NCBI GenBank assembly: GCA_913049555.1
Contig: CAJWYM010000016.1
Coordinates: 1-52,467 of the forward strand
Length of the DNA stretch: 52,467 nt
From: an uncultured Opitutia bacterium
Lineage (GTDB): Bacteria; Verrucomicrobiota; Verrucomicrobiia; Opitutales; CAJWYM01
Reading direction: 5' to 3'
The position numbers and the translations under genes are program-made. Below the pieces are notes generated by a model. It ran no database searches. It worked only from the letters and a program-made list of their open reading frames with translations, and was not told the DNA's origin. Within the stretch, counting starts at the first letter, position 1, and each line of letters begins with the position of its first letter. Shown piece by piece: positions 34,581 through 43,682 of this stretch.

Positions 34581-34611
34581 AGTCTATCTTGTTTATAAAA
34601 CAAGATAGACT
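34581..34611. terminator. 14-bp perfect hairpin between convergent genes
   Basis: AGTCTATCTTGTTT (34581-34594) and AAACAAGATAGACT (34598-34611) form a perfect 14-bp stem with a three-base loop, between the heat-shock and argA stops. It lacks a clear T run on either strand, so it may be a transcript stabiliser or a weak bidirectional terminator. Confidence 0.6.
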
Positions 34612-34630
34612 TGTAAAATTGGGAAGAATA

Positions 34631-35932
34631 TTAGAGCTCTTTGGTTAAAATTTTGGAATTTCTAGCATTCTCTTTATAAATTTTTAGCCGATCTTTAGGC
34701 AAAACACTGCTCTCTATTCTAGAATAACCACATTTAGATTCAAAAAAGCCAAATGCTTGAGTAGAAAGGGAGATGATCCGCTTAAAACCTTTCTTTTTTG
34801 CCTCTAATTCAGCAAATTCAACCATTTTCTGTCCCACACCCTTTCCGTTATAAAAGGGCTGCACTCTAAGGGACGCCAATTCAACAATCCCCTCAAGAGG
34901 GTATTCAATCAAACGACCACAAGCGATCAATGAACTGTCAATTTCATAAACAAAAAAATCCCCCAAACAGTCATCCAAGGAATCTTTATCTATTTCCATC
35001 AAAGCATCAGTCTTACTTCCAGATTTCATTATACCTAGGATCGATCCGAAATCATCGCTGGTTGAAAATCGGATTTGTTGATAGTCATTGGAGTGAATCA
35101 TAGTTCCAATCCCAACATTATCAAAGATCTCACTCAGTAATGCCCCGAATATTCGCCCATCAATGATATGGGCTCTAGCAGTCGATCCAGTGAGAGCCTT
35201 TAAAATATATTTCGCTTTAGGCAGCAACTCTTCCTCTAAATCTTCAGGACAAGTCTCAATGTATTTTTCTAACATTTCTGCTGGGATGTTACGAGCAATG
35301 TGTCCTTGAACTCCCAAACCAGAATGCCTAGTTAAAAAAATTAGCTTTGAAGCATTTAAACCAATAGAAAGATCCGAAGCCAATAAATCCGAAGTCAACC
35401 TCAATGGATTGCCATCTCTATCAAATTGAATCGGAGGCACAATAGGAATAATGTTCAGGGAGAGCAAATGGTGGATTGTGTCTATATCCATTTTATCAAC
35501 TACCCCAGTATGCTCAAAATCAACTCCTTTAAAGACCCCGCTTTTTTTTGCTCGAATCGTATTAGTTAGAGCAGTTTTAAGCTTTGACTGCGAAAAACCC
35601 TGCATTAATTTGTGGCCGATTTCGTTGCTAGCTTGAATCGCAATTTTGAGAGTTTCCTCATCCGTAGGCCCCTCTCCTCTTACATCAGATACGGAGATGG
35701 AAGAAAGCTTGCCTAGAGATTCAACCTGAAAACCGATTCCATAGACAAATACGATATCAACACTCAAACTTCGGAGGACAGCAATGTCCAATAAAAGATT
35801 GGAGAAATTTTCGTGCTCGATGATACTCCCATCGACAGCCACTACAAAAATATGGTCTCGAAACAGGGGCACATACTTTAAAATGCCCCTTAAATCAATG
35901 GGACTCAAATCCTTGAGGTCCGTGTTATCCAT
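34631..35932 (-). CDS. argA: N-acetylglutamate synthase
   Basis: ArgA makes N-acetylglutamate, the first step of arginine synthesis. The 433-residue protein has an N-terminal amino-acid-kinase-like domain at about 15-285 and a C-terminal acetyltransferase (GNAT) domain at about 290-425. The latter shows VELASLRVQPFYNGKGVGQKMVEF, with the acetyl-CoA-binding Gly-rich loop, and FFESKCGY. This two-domain order distinguishes ArgA from plain acetylglutamate kinase. Some kinase-domain motifs are altered, for example VYGIGFQVE where HGxxPQIE is usual. It overlaps the cysteine-hydrolase gene upstream by eight bases and is the last of the parA unit. Confidence 0.9.
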   Translation of the reverse strand: MDNTDLKDLSPIDLRGILKYVPLFRDHIFVVAVDGSIIEHENFSNLLLDIAVLRSLSVDIVFVYGIGFQVESLGKLSSISVSDVRGEGPTDEETLKIAIQASNEIGHKLMQGFSQSKLKTALTNTIRAKKSGVFKGVDFEHTGVVDKMDIDTIHHLLSLNIIPIVPPIQFDRDGNPLRLTSDLLASDLSIGLNASKLIFLTRHSGLGVQGHIARNIPAEMLEKYIETCPEDLEEELLPKAKYILKALTGSTARAHIIDGRIFGALLSEIFDNVGIGTMIHSNDYQQIRFSTSDDFGSILGIMKSGSKTDALMEIDKDSLDDCLGDFFVYEIDSSLIACGRLIEYPLEGIVELASLRVQPFYNGKGVGQKMVEFAELEAKKKGFKRIISLSTQAFGFFESKCGYSRIESSVLPKDRLKIYKENARNSKILTKEL

Positions 35933-36485
35933 ACTTTTTCACCAACTGATTGAACTGTGAGAAAACTGGATGATCCGCAGAACCCAGTAAACTGTAAAAT
36001 ATAGTTTCACTCGGCAATAAATGGCACCCAGTATTCCTGAGAGTTTGGAAAATAGGGGCCGCGTCTTCTTGTCTTCTACAAGAGATACAATCTGAAAGCA
36101 CAGTAACTTCCCAGTCTTGTGCCAAGGCATCCAAAACAGTTTGATAAATACAAATCGGAGTTTCTAGGCCGGCAACTAATAAATGCTTGGTCTCCGTTTT
36201 TTTAATTTGCACAGATAAGCCTGGAGCTTGTAGGGCCGAAAAGGAATCTTTAGAGAAAATTTGTTCTGGATCAATCCAAGCATGGATCGAGGGAAAAGTA
36301 GGACCCAACTTTTCCGGCGTTTGCTCGGTAACAGAAATTCCAATCTTAAATAATTTACAAGCTTCCATGGCAAAGGAAACGCGACGAATCAAATTTTCTG
36401 GGTTGTGGATAGAGTCTAAAAAAGGTTTCTGCATATCAACCACTAACAAACGAAGCGATCGGGTCATCTCAGATAGGGCAACCAT
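35925..36485 (-). CDS. Isochorismatase-family cysteine hydrolase
   Basis: The 186-residue protein shows the Asp-Lys-Cys triad of this family: Asp17 in LLVVDMQKPF, Lys79 in FSKDSFSAL and Cys112 in AGLETPICIYQTVLDAL. Related enzymes hydrolyse isochorismate, nicotinamide, N-carbamoyl compounds or act on ureides; the substrate here is not evident. The start MVALSEMTRSLRLLVV is the only good one; a second Met at residue 7 is possible. It lies one base after the parA stop and its end overlaps argA, so the three genes form a compact unit. Confidence 0.85.
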   Translation of the reverse strand: MVALSEMTRSLRLLVVDMQKPFLDSIHNPENLIRRVSFAMEACKLFKIGISVTEQTPEKLGPTFPSIHAWIDPEQIFSKDSFSALQAPGLSVQIKKTETKHLLVAGLETPICIYQTVLDALAQDWEVTVLSDCISCRRQEDAAPIFQTLRNTGCHLLPSETIFYSLLGSADHPVFSQFNQLVKKYG

Positions 36486-36486
36486 A

Positions 36487-37275
36487 CTAAACCTTTTTCT
36501 TCAATTCAAAACGCTTGATCGTTTCTTTTGTCAAGTCTCTGTAAGCTTTACTACCTCTTCCCTTAGGGTCATAAGCTAAAATGGGCTTTCCGAAGCTGGG
36601 AGCCTCAGACAATCGAACCGCTCGAGGAATAATCGTCTTAAATATCTGATCTTTAAAATGGTACTTGACCTCATCCACCACTTGTTGGGAAAGTTTTGTC
36701 CTTGCATCAAACATTGTCATAATGACCCCCCCAACTTCTAAATTGGTATTGACTTCGGCTTCTTTGAGTTGGTCTACAACCTGTAAAATCTGACCCAATC
36801 CTTCCATTGCCAAATATTCGCACTGCAAAGTGATGAGTAAATAATCCGCAGCAGCAAGACTGTTCATGGATAACAACCCTAGAGCTGGAGGACAATCCAT
36901 TATAATGACATCAAAATCCCCAGATTCGACTAGAGGCTTTATGCACTCACGAATTTGAATTAAATAATCCTGTTTCTGACTCAACTCCACTTCAATTGCG
37001 GCTAGATCCACCTCCGCTGGGATTATAAATAAATTTGTATATCGAGTCTCTTGAACTAAATCCAAAACAGCTTTTTCGTTGTGAAGTGCTGCATACAGGC
37101 TTGTTCCTTCTTTTTTTGGTTGCCCTACCCCGCTTGTTGCATTTGCTTGTGGGTCTAAGTCAATCAATAAGGTCTTGACCTTTTTTGCTGCCAGACCCGC
37201 GCATAAATTGATTGCAGTAGTAGTCTTTCCTACTCCACCCTTCTGATTTGCAATTGTAAAGACTTTTGTTGACAT
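36487..37275 (-). CDS. parA: ParA-type chromosome partitioning ATPase
   Basis: The 262-residue protein is a ParA/Soj-type ATPase with the deviant Walker A KGGVGKTTTAINL (12-24), the Walker A' Asp-rich LLIDLDPQANATSG, and IIMDCPPALGLLSMN. Such proteins drive segregation of the origin region with ParB, or position other cargo. No parB lies next to it: downstream are the hydrolase and argA, upstream is an empty 374-base gap. The start is ATG (MSTKVFTIANQKGG), with no Shine-Dalgarno visible. It may still be the chromosomal ParA with parB elsewhere, or a specialised relative. Confidence 0.92.
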   Translation of the reverse strand: MSTKVFTIANQKGGVGKTTTAINLCAGLAAKKVKTLLIDLDPQANATSGVGQPKKEGTSLYAALHNEKAVLDLVQETRYTNLFIIPAEVDLAAIEVELSQKQDYLIQIRECIKPLVESGDFDVIIMDCPPALGLLSMNSLAAADYLLITLQCEYLAMEGLGQILQVVDQLKEAEVNTNLEVGGVIMTMFDARTKLSQQVVDEVKYHFKDQIFKTIIPRAVRLSEAPSFGKPILAYDPKGRGSKAYRDLTKETIKRFELKKKV

Positions 37276-37649
37276 AGGTCTAATAAATAGCAGCCGAGTT
37301 ACAAGTCTAGCCTAATGTTCTAGGATCTTGTATTTTCGCAATCGGATCCTCTCAAACAATTCCCTCAATAAATAATAACATTTTTACCTTAAACAATTTT
37401 CAATAGTGACTTATGTAATAAAATAAAGATTCTTTAACGACTTGTATAATTTCTCTTAATCACAGTTTTAAAATTCATTTTAATAAGTTGAAATTTTGGA
37501 AGGTTTTTTGCGTTTAAAATTTTCCGATTCCATTCATTTTTATCTTAAAAAAAGATGCGAGTCTTTAAGGAATCGAGAATTAAAATTATAAGATCGATTG
37601 CATTATAGCATTGATTCATTGATCTTAATTATTAGAAATAAGTCCACCC
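37276..37649. other. Intergenic region with inverted repeats, no gene seen
   Basis: A 374-base, AT-rich divergent interval between parA and the kinase gene. CGATTCC (37525-37531) and GGAATCG (37569-37575) form an inverted repeat around a second one, ATCTT/AAGAT (37542-37556). I see no RNA gene or ORF. It must hold the promoters of both genes. Confidence 0.5.
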
Positions 37650-39962
37650 GTGAACGCACCCTTTTTTGATCCCCAAAACCCCTACATTAAAATTCTTGAA
37701 CAAATCAGTGACCTCGCACTCTACATTGATAAAGATTTGAAGTGTCAGGCCTTCAGTCGTTCATTTCTAAAATCATTCAATTACGAAAGGAATGAAATAG
37801 CTGGCAAAAGTCTCAACGAGATTAGGGATCCATTCAGCGACGAAAGAAGTTCTTATTTTATAAATGAAGCATTAAAAGGAAACTCTCATTCTCAGAAGTG
37901 TTGGGTTGAATTTCCTTCGATCCAAAATCGTTTTATGGATGTCAATTATAAGGCTTGCACAAATGCAGAAGGAAAAACGGAGGGAGTCGTTATTCTTGCC
38001 AAAGATTACTCACAATTTAAAAAAGAAAAGGATAAAATTGAAAAAAATGAAGAACAATTCCAAAAAGCTTTTCAATTAGCCCCTTACCCTATAATGATGC
38101 ACAAAGAAGATGGAGAAGTGCTGATTATCAATGAAACTTGGCTTGAAATAACTGGATTTAAAAGAAAAGAAATAAAAAATTTAGAAAACTGGCTGGAACT
38201 CGCATTTGGATCTTGGAAAGTACAAATGGCCAATCGATATCATGACTTTTGGAAGAAAAATCGAGCAATCGAATCCGAAGAATATATTGTCCAAACCAAA
38301 GATAAAAAATTCAGAATTTGGAGTTTTCGATGCGCACTCCTTGGTACCAATGAAGAAGATGAAAAGATTGCGATTACTACTGCTTTAGACTTAACAGAAT
38401 CCAAAGAATATGAAGAGAAATTAAAATATCTCAATGAAACACTGGAAGAACGGGTCTTGAAAAAAGAAAAAGACTTAAAACAAAGCGAACAAGAATTCCG
38501 TAGTGCTTTTGAAACCGCAAGTCACGGAATGGCTATAGTGAGTGTGGATGGTATTTGGATCAGAGCCAATCATTCAATGTGCAGCTTAGTCGGGTACTCA
38601 AAAGAAGAATTAGCAGAAAAAAGAATCAAAAATTTAACGGATGAAAAAACTTACAAAATCGAAATGGATAAAATTCAATCGGTATTGAAAGGAATGCGTA
38701 ATTCTTACTCACTAGAAAAACAGCTGATTCGAAAAGACAATCAAAAAGTTTGGACCCTGACCTCATCTTCATTGGTAAGAGATGAACACAATACCCCACT
38801 TCACTTCATCACGCAGATTATTGATATCAATGATAGAAAACTTTTTGAAAAAAATCTGCTGCTTGCTAAACAGCAAGCGGAACTAGCCAATAAGCATAAA
38901 AGTGAATTTCTGGCAACAATCTCGCATGAAATTAGAACCCCCTTGAATTCAATCATTGGATTCAGTGAGTTGCTACACGATTCCCTAAAAGGTTCTGCTA
39001 GGGAGATTGAATATATAAATACAATTTCAAACAGTGGGTCCACTTTACTCAATTTGATTAATGACATCTTAGATCTTTCCTCAATTGATGCAGGACAACT
39101 TGAAATTGTGAACTCCAAGGTAAATCTAAAAGAGTTGCTGAATGAAATAATCAAAGTTTTTGAATACCAATCGAACAAAAAAGGAATTAAGATCGGGGTT
39201 ACTTTTTTAAAAGGCACTCCTATGAACATTTCAATGGATGAAAAAAGACTCAAACAAATCCTGTTAAACCTTCTAGGAAATGCGATCAAGTTTACAGACA
39301 AGGGCAAAATTGGTGTTGCCATCTCTGGATCTAATTTCCGGGAAAATTCATTTTCCCTTCATATAAAGGTTTCTGATTCGGGGATTGGAATCCACCCAAC
39401 AGCAACAGAGGAAATTTTTGAAGCCTTTCGTCAACAATCCGGACAAGACAGTAGGAAATTTGGAGGAACTGGTTTGGGCTTATCCATAACAAAAAAACTG
39501 GTGCATGCAATGAACGGAAATATTAAAGTTCAAAGTATAGAAAATAAGGGGTCTACATTTTTTCTTTGCTTTGATAAAATCGAAATTGAATCTTTAGAGT
39601 TCTCCAAATCAAAAACCCCGCTCGGTGTATCCACCCCCAAATTTCAATACAAGAATTTAAAAGCAAATACTCAAATTTCCAACAAGCCCAAAAGAGAGAA
39701 AGCAATCAAGCTAATCAATGAGAAATTACCTGTCCTTATTAACAAAGCCTGCCAATCTGGAATCTTAAGTGAATACGAACAAATTTTACAAATTTTGCGC
39801 GAAATAGAGCAAAAAGCTGGGGATCTGCAGATTACAGAATTTTTGGAAATTGCCTGTTCTCAATTCGAACAATTTGAATTTGAAGAATTAAACATTCACC
39901 TCAATAAAATTTTTGACTTAAATAACAATTGCAACAAACAATTAGGAATGAGCGATGATTAA
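37650..39962 (+). CDS. PAS-domain sensor histidine kinase
   Basis: The 770-residue soluble kinase has three PAS-like domains at about 15-120, 133-250 and 280-395 (the third with KKVWTL-type motif and an H-F-I-T-Q-I-I-D-I-N-D end). A coiled coil runs from 250 to 285. The HisKA domain has the phospho-accepting His426 (FLATISHEIRTPLNSIIGFS), and the ATPase domain carries LLGNAIKFTDKG, SDSGIGI and GGTGLGLSI at about 540-620. A helical C-terminal segment of about 130 residues follows. No membrane segment is seen, so it senses an internal signal. The start is GTG at 37650. It overlaps the next gene by eight bases. Confidence 0.9.
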   Translation: MNAPFFDPQNPYIKILEQISDLALYIDKDLKCQAFSRSFLKSFNYERNEIAGKSLNEIRDPFSDERSSYFINEALKGNSHSQKCWVEFPSIQNRFMDVNYKACTNAEGKTEGVVILAKDYSQFKKEKDKIEKNEEQFQKAFQLAPYPIMMHKEDGEVLIINETWLEITGFKRKEIKNLENWLELAFGSWKVQMANRYHDFWKKNRAIESEEYIVQTKDKKFRIWSFRCALLGTNEEDEKIAITTALDLTESKEYEEKLKYLNETLEERVLKKEKDLKQSEQEFRSAFETASHGMAIVSVDGIWIRANHSMCSLVGYSKEELAEKRIKNLTDEKTYKIEMDKIQSVLKGMRNSYSLEKQLIRKDNQKVWTLTSSSLVRDEHNTPLHFITQIIDINDRKLFEKNLLLAKQQAELANKHKSEFLATISHEIRTPLNSIIGFSELLHDSLKGSAREIEYINTISNSGSTLLNLINDILDLSSIDAGQLEIVNSKVNLKELLNEIIKVFEYQSNKKGIKIGVTFLKGTPMNISMDEKRLKQILLNLLGNAIKFTDKGKIGVAISGSNFRENSFSLHIKVSDSGIGIHPTATEEIFEAFRQQSGQDSRKFGGTGLGLSITKKLVHAMNGNIKVQSIENKGSTFFLCFDKIEIESLEFSKSKTPLGVSTPKFQYKNLKANTQISNKPKREKAIKLINEKLPVLINKACQSGILSEYEQILQILREIEQKAGDLQITEFLEIACSQFEQFEFEELNIHLNKIFDLNNNCNKQLGMSDD

Positions 39963-41055
39963 TAAACCCTTAATATTAGTGGTCGATGACGAACCCAAAA
40001 ATATCCGTCTAGTTTCAGAAATCCTTAAAGACTTAGAGGCCAATGTTTCCGTTGCATTGGATGCATCGAGAGCTAGGAAAATATTAGACACAATTGTGCC
40101 AGACCTTATTTTGTTAGACATAATGATGCCTACAGTCACTGGCTTTGAACTTTGTGAGGAGATTAAGAAAAACGAGAAGCTTTCGCGAATACCCATTGTT
40201 TTTTTAACTGCAAAAGCTAGTCTAGCCGATACTAGAAAAGGATTTGAATTAGGCGCTGTTGATTACATTCTTAAACCTTTTCGAAAAGAAGAATTGATTG
40301 CACGTCTTAAAATTCACTTAAAACTTTATAGAACCCAAGAAGAACTAAGAAATAGGCTAAGAGAAAAAAATGAAATTGTTGGTATGGTCGCTCATGATTT
40401 GAAAAGTCCTATTTTTGCGATCACTGCATTTACAAACGCACTTGAGGAAGATCTTCAAGAAAATGAAGAGCAGAAAGAGACACTGGATCTTATTAAACAA
40501 GCAACCGCCCATATGCAAGGTATAGTGAAACGCATCCTCACTCTTGAGGAATTAGAACAGAGGAACGATTTATCCAAACAAGAATTTTATGACATTTCCA
40601 AAATCCTAGAGGCAACCATCGCATTGAATGAACCTCATGCCAAAGAAAAAAAGATTTCATTGGATGTTGAAATTATGGATTCATGTTTCGTTCAGGGAAA
40701 CGAATTCAGAGTCAAAGAAATGATGGATAATTTTATCAGCAATGCGGTAAAATACTCACAGTTTAATTCAAAAGTCACAATCCAATTAAAAAAAGACAAA
40801 GAAAACAAAACATCTTTTGTCATTCAAGATGAAGGTCCTGGTTTTACTGAGAAAGATAAGACTAAAATCTTTGGGAAATTCCAAAAACTCTCAGCAAAGC
40901 CAACTGGAGGCGAACACTCGACAGGTTTAGGACTCTATATTGCCAGAAAACTAATCTCAGAAATGAACGGATCTATTGAACTAGAAAGTCCAATCAAAGA
41001 GACCAAAGGCTCTAGATTTACAATTACAATTCCAAGCCTCAACCCAAAATTGTAA
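39955..41055 (+). CDS. Response regulator fused to histidine kinase (REC-HK)
   Basis: The 366-residue protein has an N-terminal receiver domain (1-122) with the acidic pair Asp11-Asp12, phospho-accepting Asp55 in LILLDIMMP and Lys107 in ILKPFR. A HisKA domain follows with His147 in GMVAHDLKSPIFAI, then an ATPase domain with FISNAVKYS, DEGPGF and TGLGLYIARKL. The order REC then kinase means it can receive a phosphate and act on another protein. Its ATG lies in the last codons of the upstream PAS kinase gene (eight-base overlap), so the two probably act in one relay. The final output regulator is not in the window. Confidence 0.92.
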   Translation: MINKPLILVVDDEPKNIRLVSEILKDLEANVSVALDASRARKILDTIVPDLILLDIMMPTVTGFELCEEIKKNEKLSRIPIVFLTAKASLADTRKGFELGAVDYILKPFRKEELIARLKIHLKLYRTQEELRNRLREKNEIVGMVAHDLKSPIFAITAFTNALEEDLQENEEQKETLDLIKQATAHMQGIVKRILTLEELEQRNDLSKQEFYDISKILEATIALNEPHAKEKKISLDVEIMDSCFVQGNEFRVKEMMDNFISNAVKYSQFNSKVTIQLKKDKENKTSFVIQDEGPGFTEKDKTKIFGKFQKLSAKPTGGEHSTGLGLYIARKLISEMNGSIELESPIKETKGSRFTITIPSLNPKL

Positions 41056-41132
41056 TTTAAATCCGAATTTCGCATTGAACGATCTGAATGGTCCCAGCAC
41101 GAATTCCAACCACTCCATATAACCCAAAAAAA

Positions 41133-43676
41133 TCAACGCCATTCATGCTTTGGATAGCGTCCTTTCAAATCTTTTTTTATCTGAGGATAGGATGTTTCCC
41201 AGAATTCAGAAAGTTTGTTGGTTGTTTGAATTGTTCTGTAATTTGGGGCTAACACGTCAATCACAAGTTCATATTGACCCTCCAGAATTGATAATTCGGA
41301 GACATGAACGTCGTACAACTCTTGGACCTTAGCCGAAATTCTAGCACAATTTTCTTGGTAACAAATCTCAAAAGGCTTGCCTCTCGAAGACAATTTCAAA
41401 TAGGTCGGAAGATAGTAATCCAAAGCCCCTATTTGATCTTTGGAAAACCAAGATACAAAAGAATCAAAAATCTCTAATTTTTTAATTTCTTTGTAAGATG
41501 TGCAGCCCTCAAAAGCCATTGTCAGAATAGCTAGGTAATCCTCCTCACTGATCTTTTCAATCTGAAGCTCAGGCATTTTAGAAGCAATAAATGCAACTCG
41601 ATTGCGAAATTGATCCACACGCTCGTCCATGCACTTTATCTTGAGCCTACCTTCCATTACCTCAAGAGCAAGAATTCCGGCAGCAGTCTCACTACAAGAC
41701 CCTACCTCCTCTTTCTCATCTAGTAGCCAATTTCGGAAATAAGATCTACGAACAGTTACTACTCTTTTCTCTTTTTGCCGATAGACTACATCCACTGTTT
41801 GATGCCAATCATTGGAAAACTGTTTTTTTAGAGCAGAACGGTCAATAGGAATCGCCATACCCAAAACAACGGAAACTCCTCGGCCTTTGGGTTGATCCAA
41901 TTCCATGCGGTCACAGCTGATGATAATCTCTGATTTTCTAGCTAAACTCTGAGGTCTCAATTCAGCAAACTTCCCATCATTCATAGCAAATCTTAGGGTT
42001 CCTCGATTAAAACGAACCGCTAAATAATCTGAAAACGAAGCCAGCAAACATTGGATAAATAGATCCTCATCGCTCTCAGCATCTCTGAATTCTTTGATCC
42101 GAACAATGGAAAGAATTTGCTCCTGAATTCTCTTTATTTGAACACAAGTATTTCGATGAACCCCCAAAAAATTACAATATGAAACGTCAAAATTACGGCT
42201 TTTTACTGCAAGGAAAACTAAAAATCTAGCCAAAAAGTCAGAGTCTGAACTCCCATAGATATCTTGTCTGGATCGCTCCATCTTTTTATCAGTCGTAGAT
42301 AAAAAGAAATCTCGTTCCTGTATCAAAGCACAAAAAAAAGAAACCATCTCACAGCAGCCTAAGTCTACTGCATCTAAAAGCATCCTGGACAATCGAGGAT
42401 GTAAGGGCAACAACCTCATTTTTAGACCCATCGGGGTGATTATACCCTTAGAATCTAAAGCCCCTAAATCCTTCAGAAGTGCCTCTGATTTTTGGATTGA
42501 AATTACAAAAGGCTTTTCAAACCAAGTAAAAGAAAGGATATCTACATAATTCAAGCTCTTTAAACTCAATACGGTTGAACTCAACTCGACTCTCCCAATC
42601 TCAGGAAGTGTAAATGATGGGAGACTCTCTTGATCTTTCTCACTCCATAAGCGAATGCAAATTCCCTCACGAACTCGACCTGCTCTACCCATCCTTTGTT
42701 TTGCTGATGCTTGACTGACTCGTTCCGTTAACAGTGTATTCATTCCCCGACCCGAATCAAAAGAAGCCAATTTCACCAAGCCACTGTCAACAACTGTAGT
42801 CACCTCTGGAATCGTAATTGAAGTTTCTGCAACATTTGTGGATACAATCATTTTTCTTTTCAAACCAGATGAGGAAACTGCATGGTCCTGCTTTTGAGCT
42901 GACAAACTACTATACAAAGGACACAGTTCATAATACCGACCCCATCCTTTATCCTCCAAAACCCGAATTGTTCGGTGAATTTCAAAAACTCCCGGCATAA
43001 AAATAAGTATACTTCCCTCCTCGGGAATTTTGTCCGCAAACCTTTGAAGAGCAGAAACCGCATGATCCCAAACAGCGACCTTTTTTCCCCGATCCATTGG
43101 AGCTCGACCCGCAAAATGAAGCGCCACAGGATACATAGATCCTGTGGCCTCAATCAGAACCGGATCCCTCAAAAAGCTAAGAAGAGATTCTTGATCTAAA
43201 GTAGCGGACATGACTAAAAGCTTTAAATCCATTCGGACTTTTTGAATTTCTTGAATCAATCCCAAAGATACATCCGCATCCAAAGATCTCTCATGAAACT
43301 CATCCAATACAACCGCTCCAATCCCTTGCAAAGGATCTTTATGACTCAACATCCTGATTAAGATCCCTTGGGTAATAAATAGAATTTTTGTTTCTGGGCC
43401 GTCACAACGATCGAATCGAACTTGGTAACCAACCGTCTTTCCCAAGGGTTCTCCCAGCAAATAAGAGACTCTTCTGGCAAGCAATTTTGTTGCAAGTTGT
43501 CTGGGTTGAACGACAAGAACCAAACCCTGGACCAAACCGGATTCAACAATCACTTTAGGAACGATCGTAGATTTACCAGATCCAGTTGGCGCAGACAAAA
43601 CGATTTGACTTTTACATTCAATCGCTTTTAGAAGCGCATCTTTTTTATCTAAAACCGGAAAAGAAGAATCAATCAT
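41133..43676 (-). CDS. hrpB: ATP-dependent RNA helicase HrpB
   Basis: The 847-residue DEAH-type helicase has motif I APTGSGKST (29-37), motif II DEFH (125-128), MSATLD (about 156) and motif VI QRMGRAGR. The DEFH variant and the C-terminal GRYPKHEW match HrpB rather than HrpA. HrpB is nonessential in bacteria where it has been tested and its substrate RNA is unclear. The C-terminus stops straight after the GRYPKHxW motif; many homologues go on about 15 residues (PENP...), so the end is slightly short. It lies six bases after the CvfB-like gene, in the same direction. Confidence 0.9.
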   Translation of the reverse strand: MIDSSFPVLDKKDALLKAIECKSQIVLSAPTGSGKSTIVPKVIVESGLVQGLVLVVQPRQLATKLLARRVSYLLGEPLGKTVGYQVRFDRCDGPETKILFITQGILIRMLSHKDPLQGIGAVVLDEFHERSLDADVSLGLIQEIQKVRMDLKLLVMSATLDQESLLSFLRDPVLIEATGSMYPVALHFAGRAPMDRGKKVAVWDHAVSALQRFADKIPEEGSILIFMPGVFEIHRTIRVLEDKGWGRYYELCPLYSSLSAQKQDHAVSSSGLKRKMIVSTNVAETSITIPEVTTVVDSGLVKLASFDSGRGMNTLLTERVSQASAKQRMGRAGRVREGICIRLWSEKDQESLPSFTLPEIGRVELSSTVLSLKSLNYVDILSFTWFEKPFVISIQKSEALLKDLGALDSKGIITPMGLKMRLLPLHPRLSRMLLDAVDLGCCEMVSFFCALIQERDFFLSTTDKKMERSRQDIYGSSDSDFLARFLVFLAVKSRNFDVSYCNFLGVHRNTCVQIKRIQEQILSIVRIKEFRDAESDEDLFIQCLLASFSDYLAVRFNRGTLRFAMNDGKFAELRPQSLARKSEIIISCDRMELDQPKGRGVSVVLGMAIPIDRSALKKQFSNDWHQTVDVVYRQKEKRVVTVRRSYFRNWLLDEKEEVGSCSETAAGILALEVMEGRLKIKCMDERVDQFRNRVAFIASKMPELQIEKISEEDYLAILTMAFEGCTSYKEIKKLEIFDSFVSWFSKDQIGALDYYLPTYLKLSSRGKPFEICYQENCARISAKVQELYDVHVSELSILEGQYELVIDVLAPNYRTIQTTNKLSEFWETSYPQIKKDLKGRYPKHEWR

Positions 43677-43682
43677 TTTTGA

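Noticed and set aside
37276-37649. parB or a small RNA in the gap upstream of parA
   Set aside because: No open frame or strong terminator was found there.
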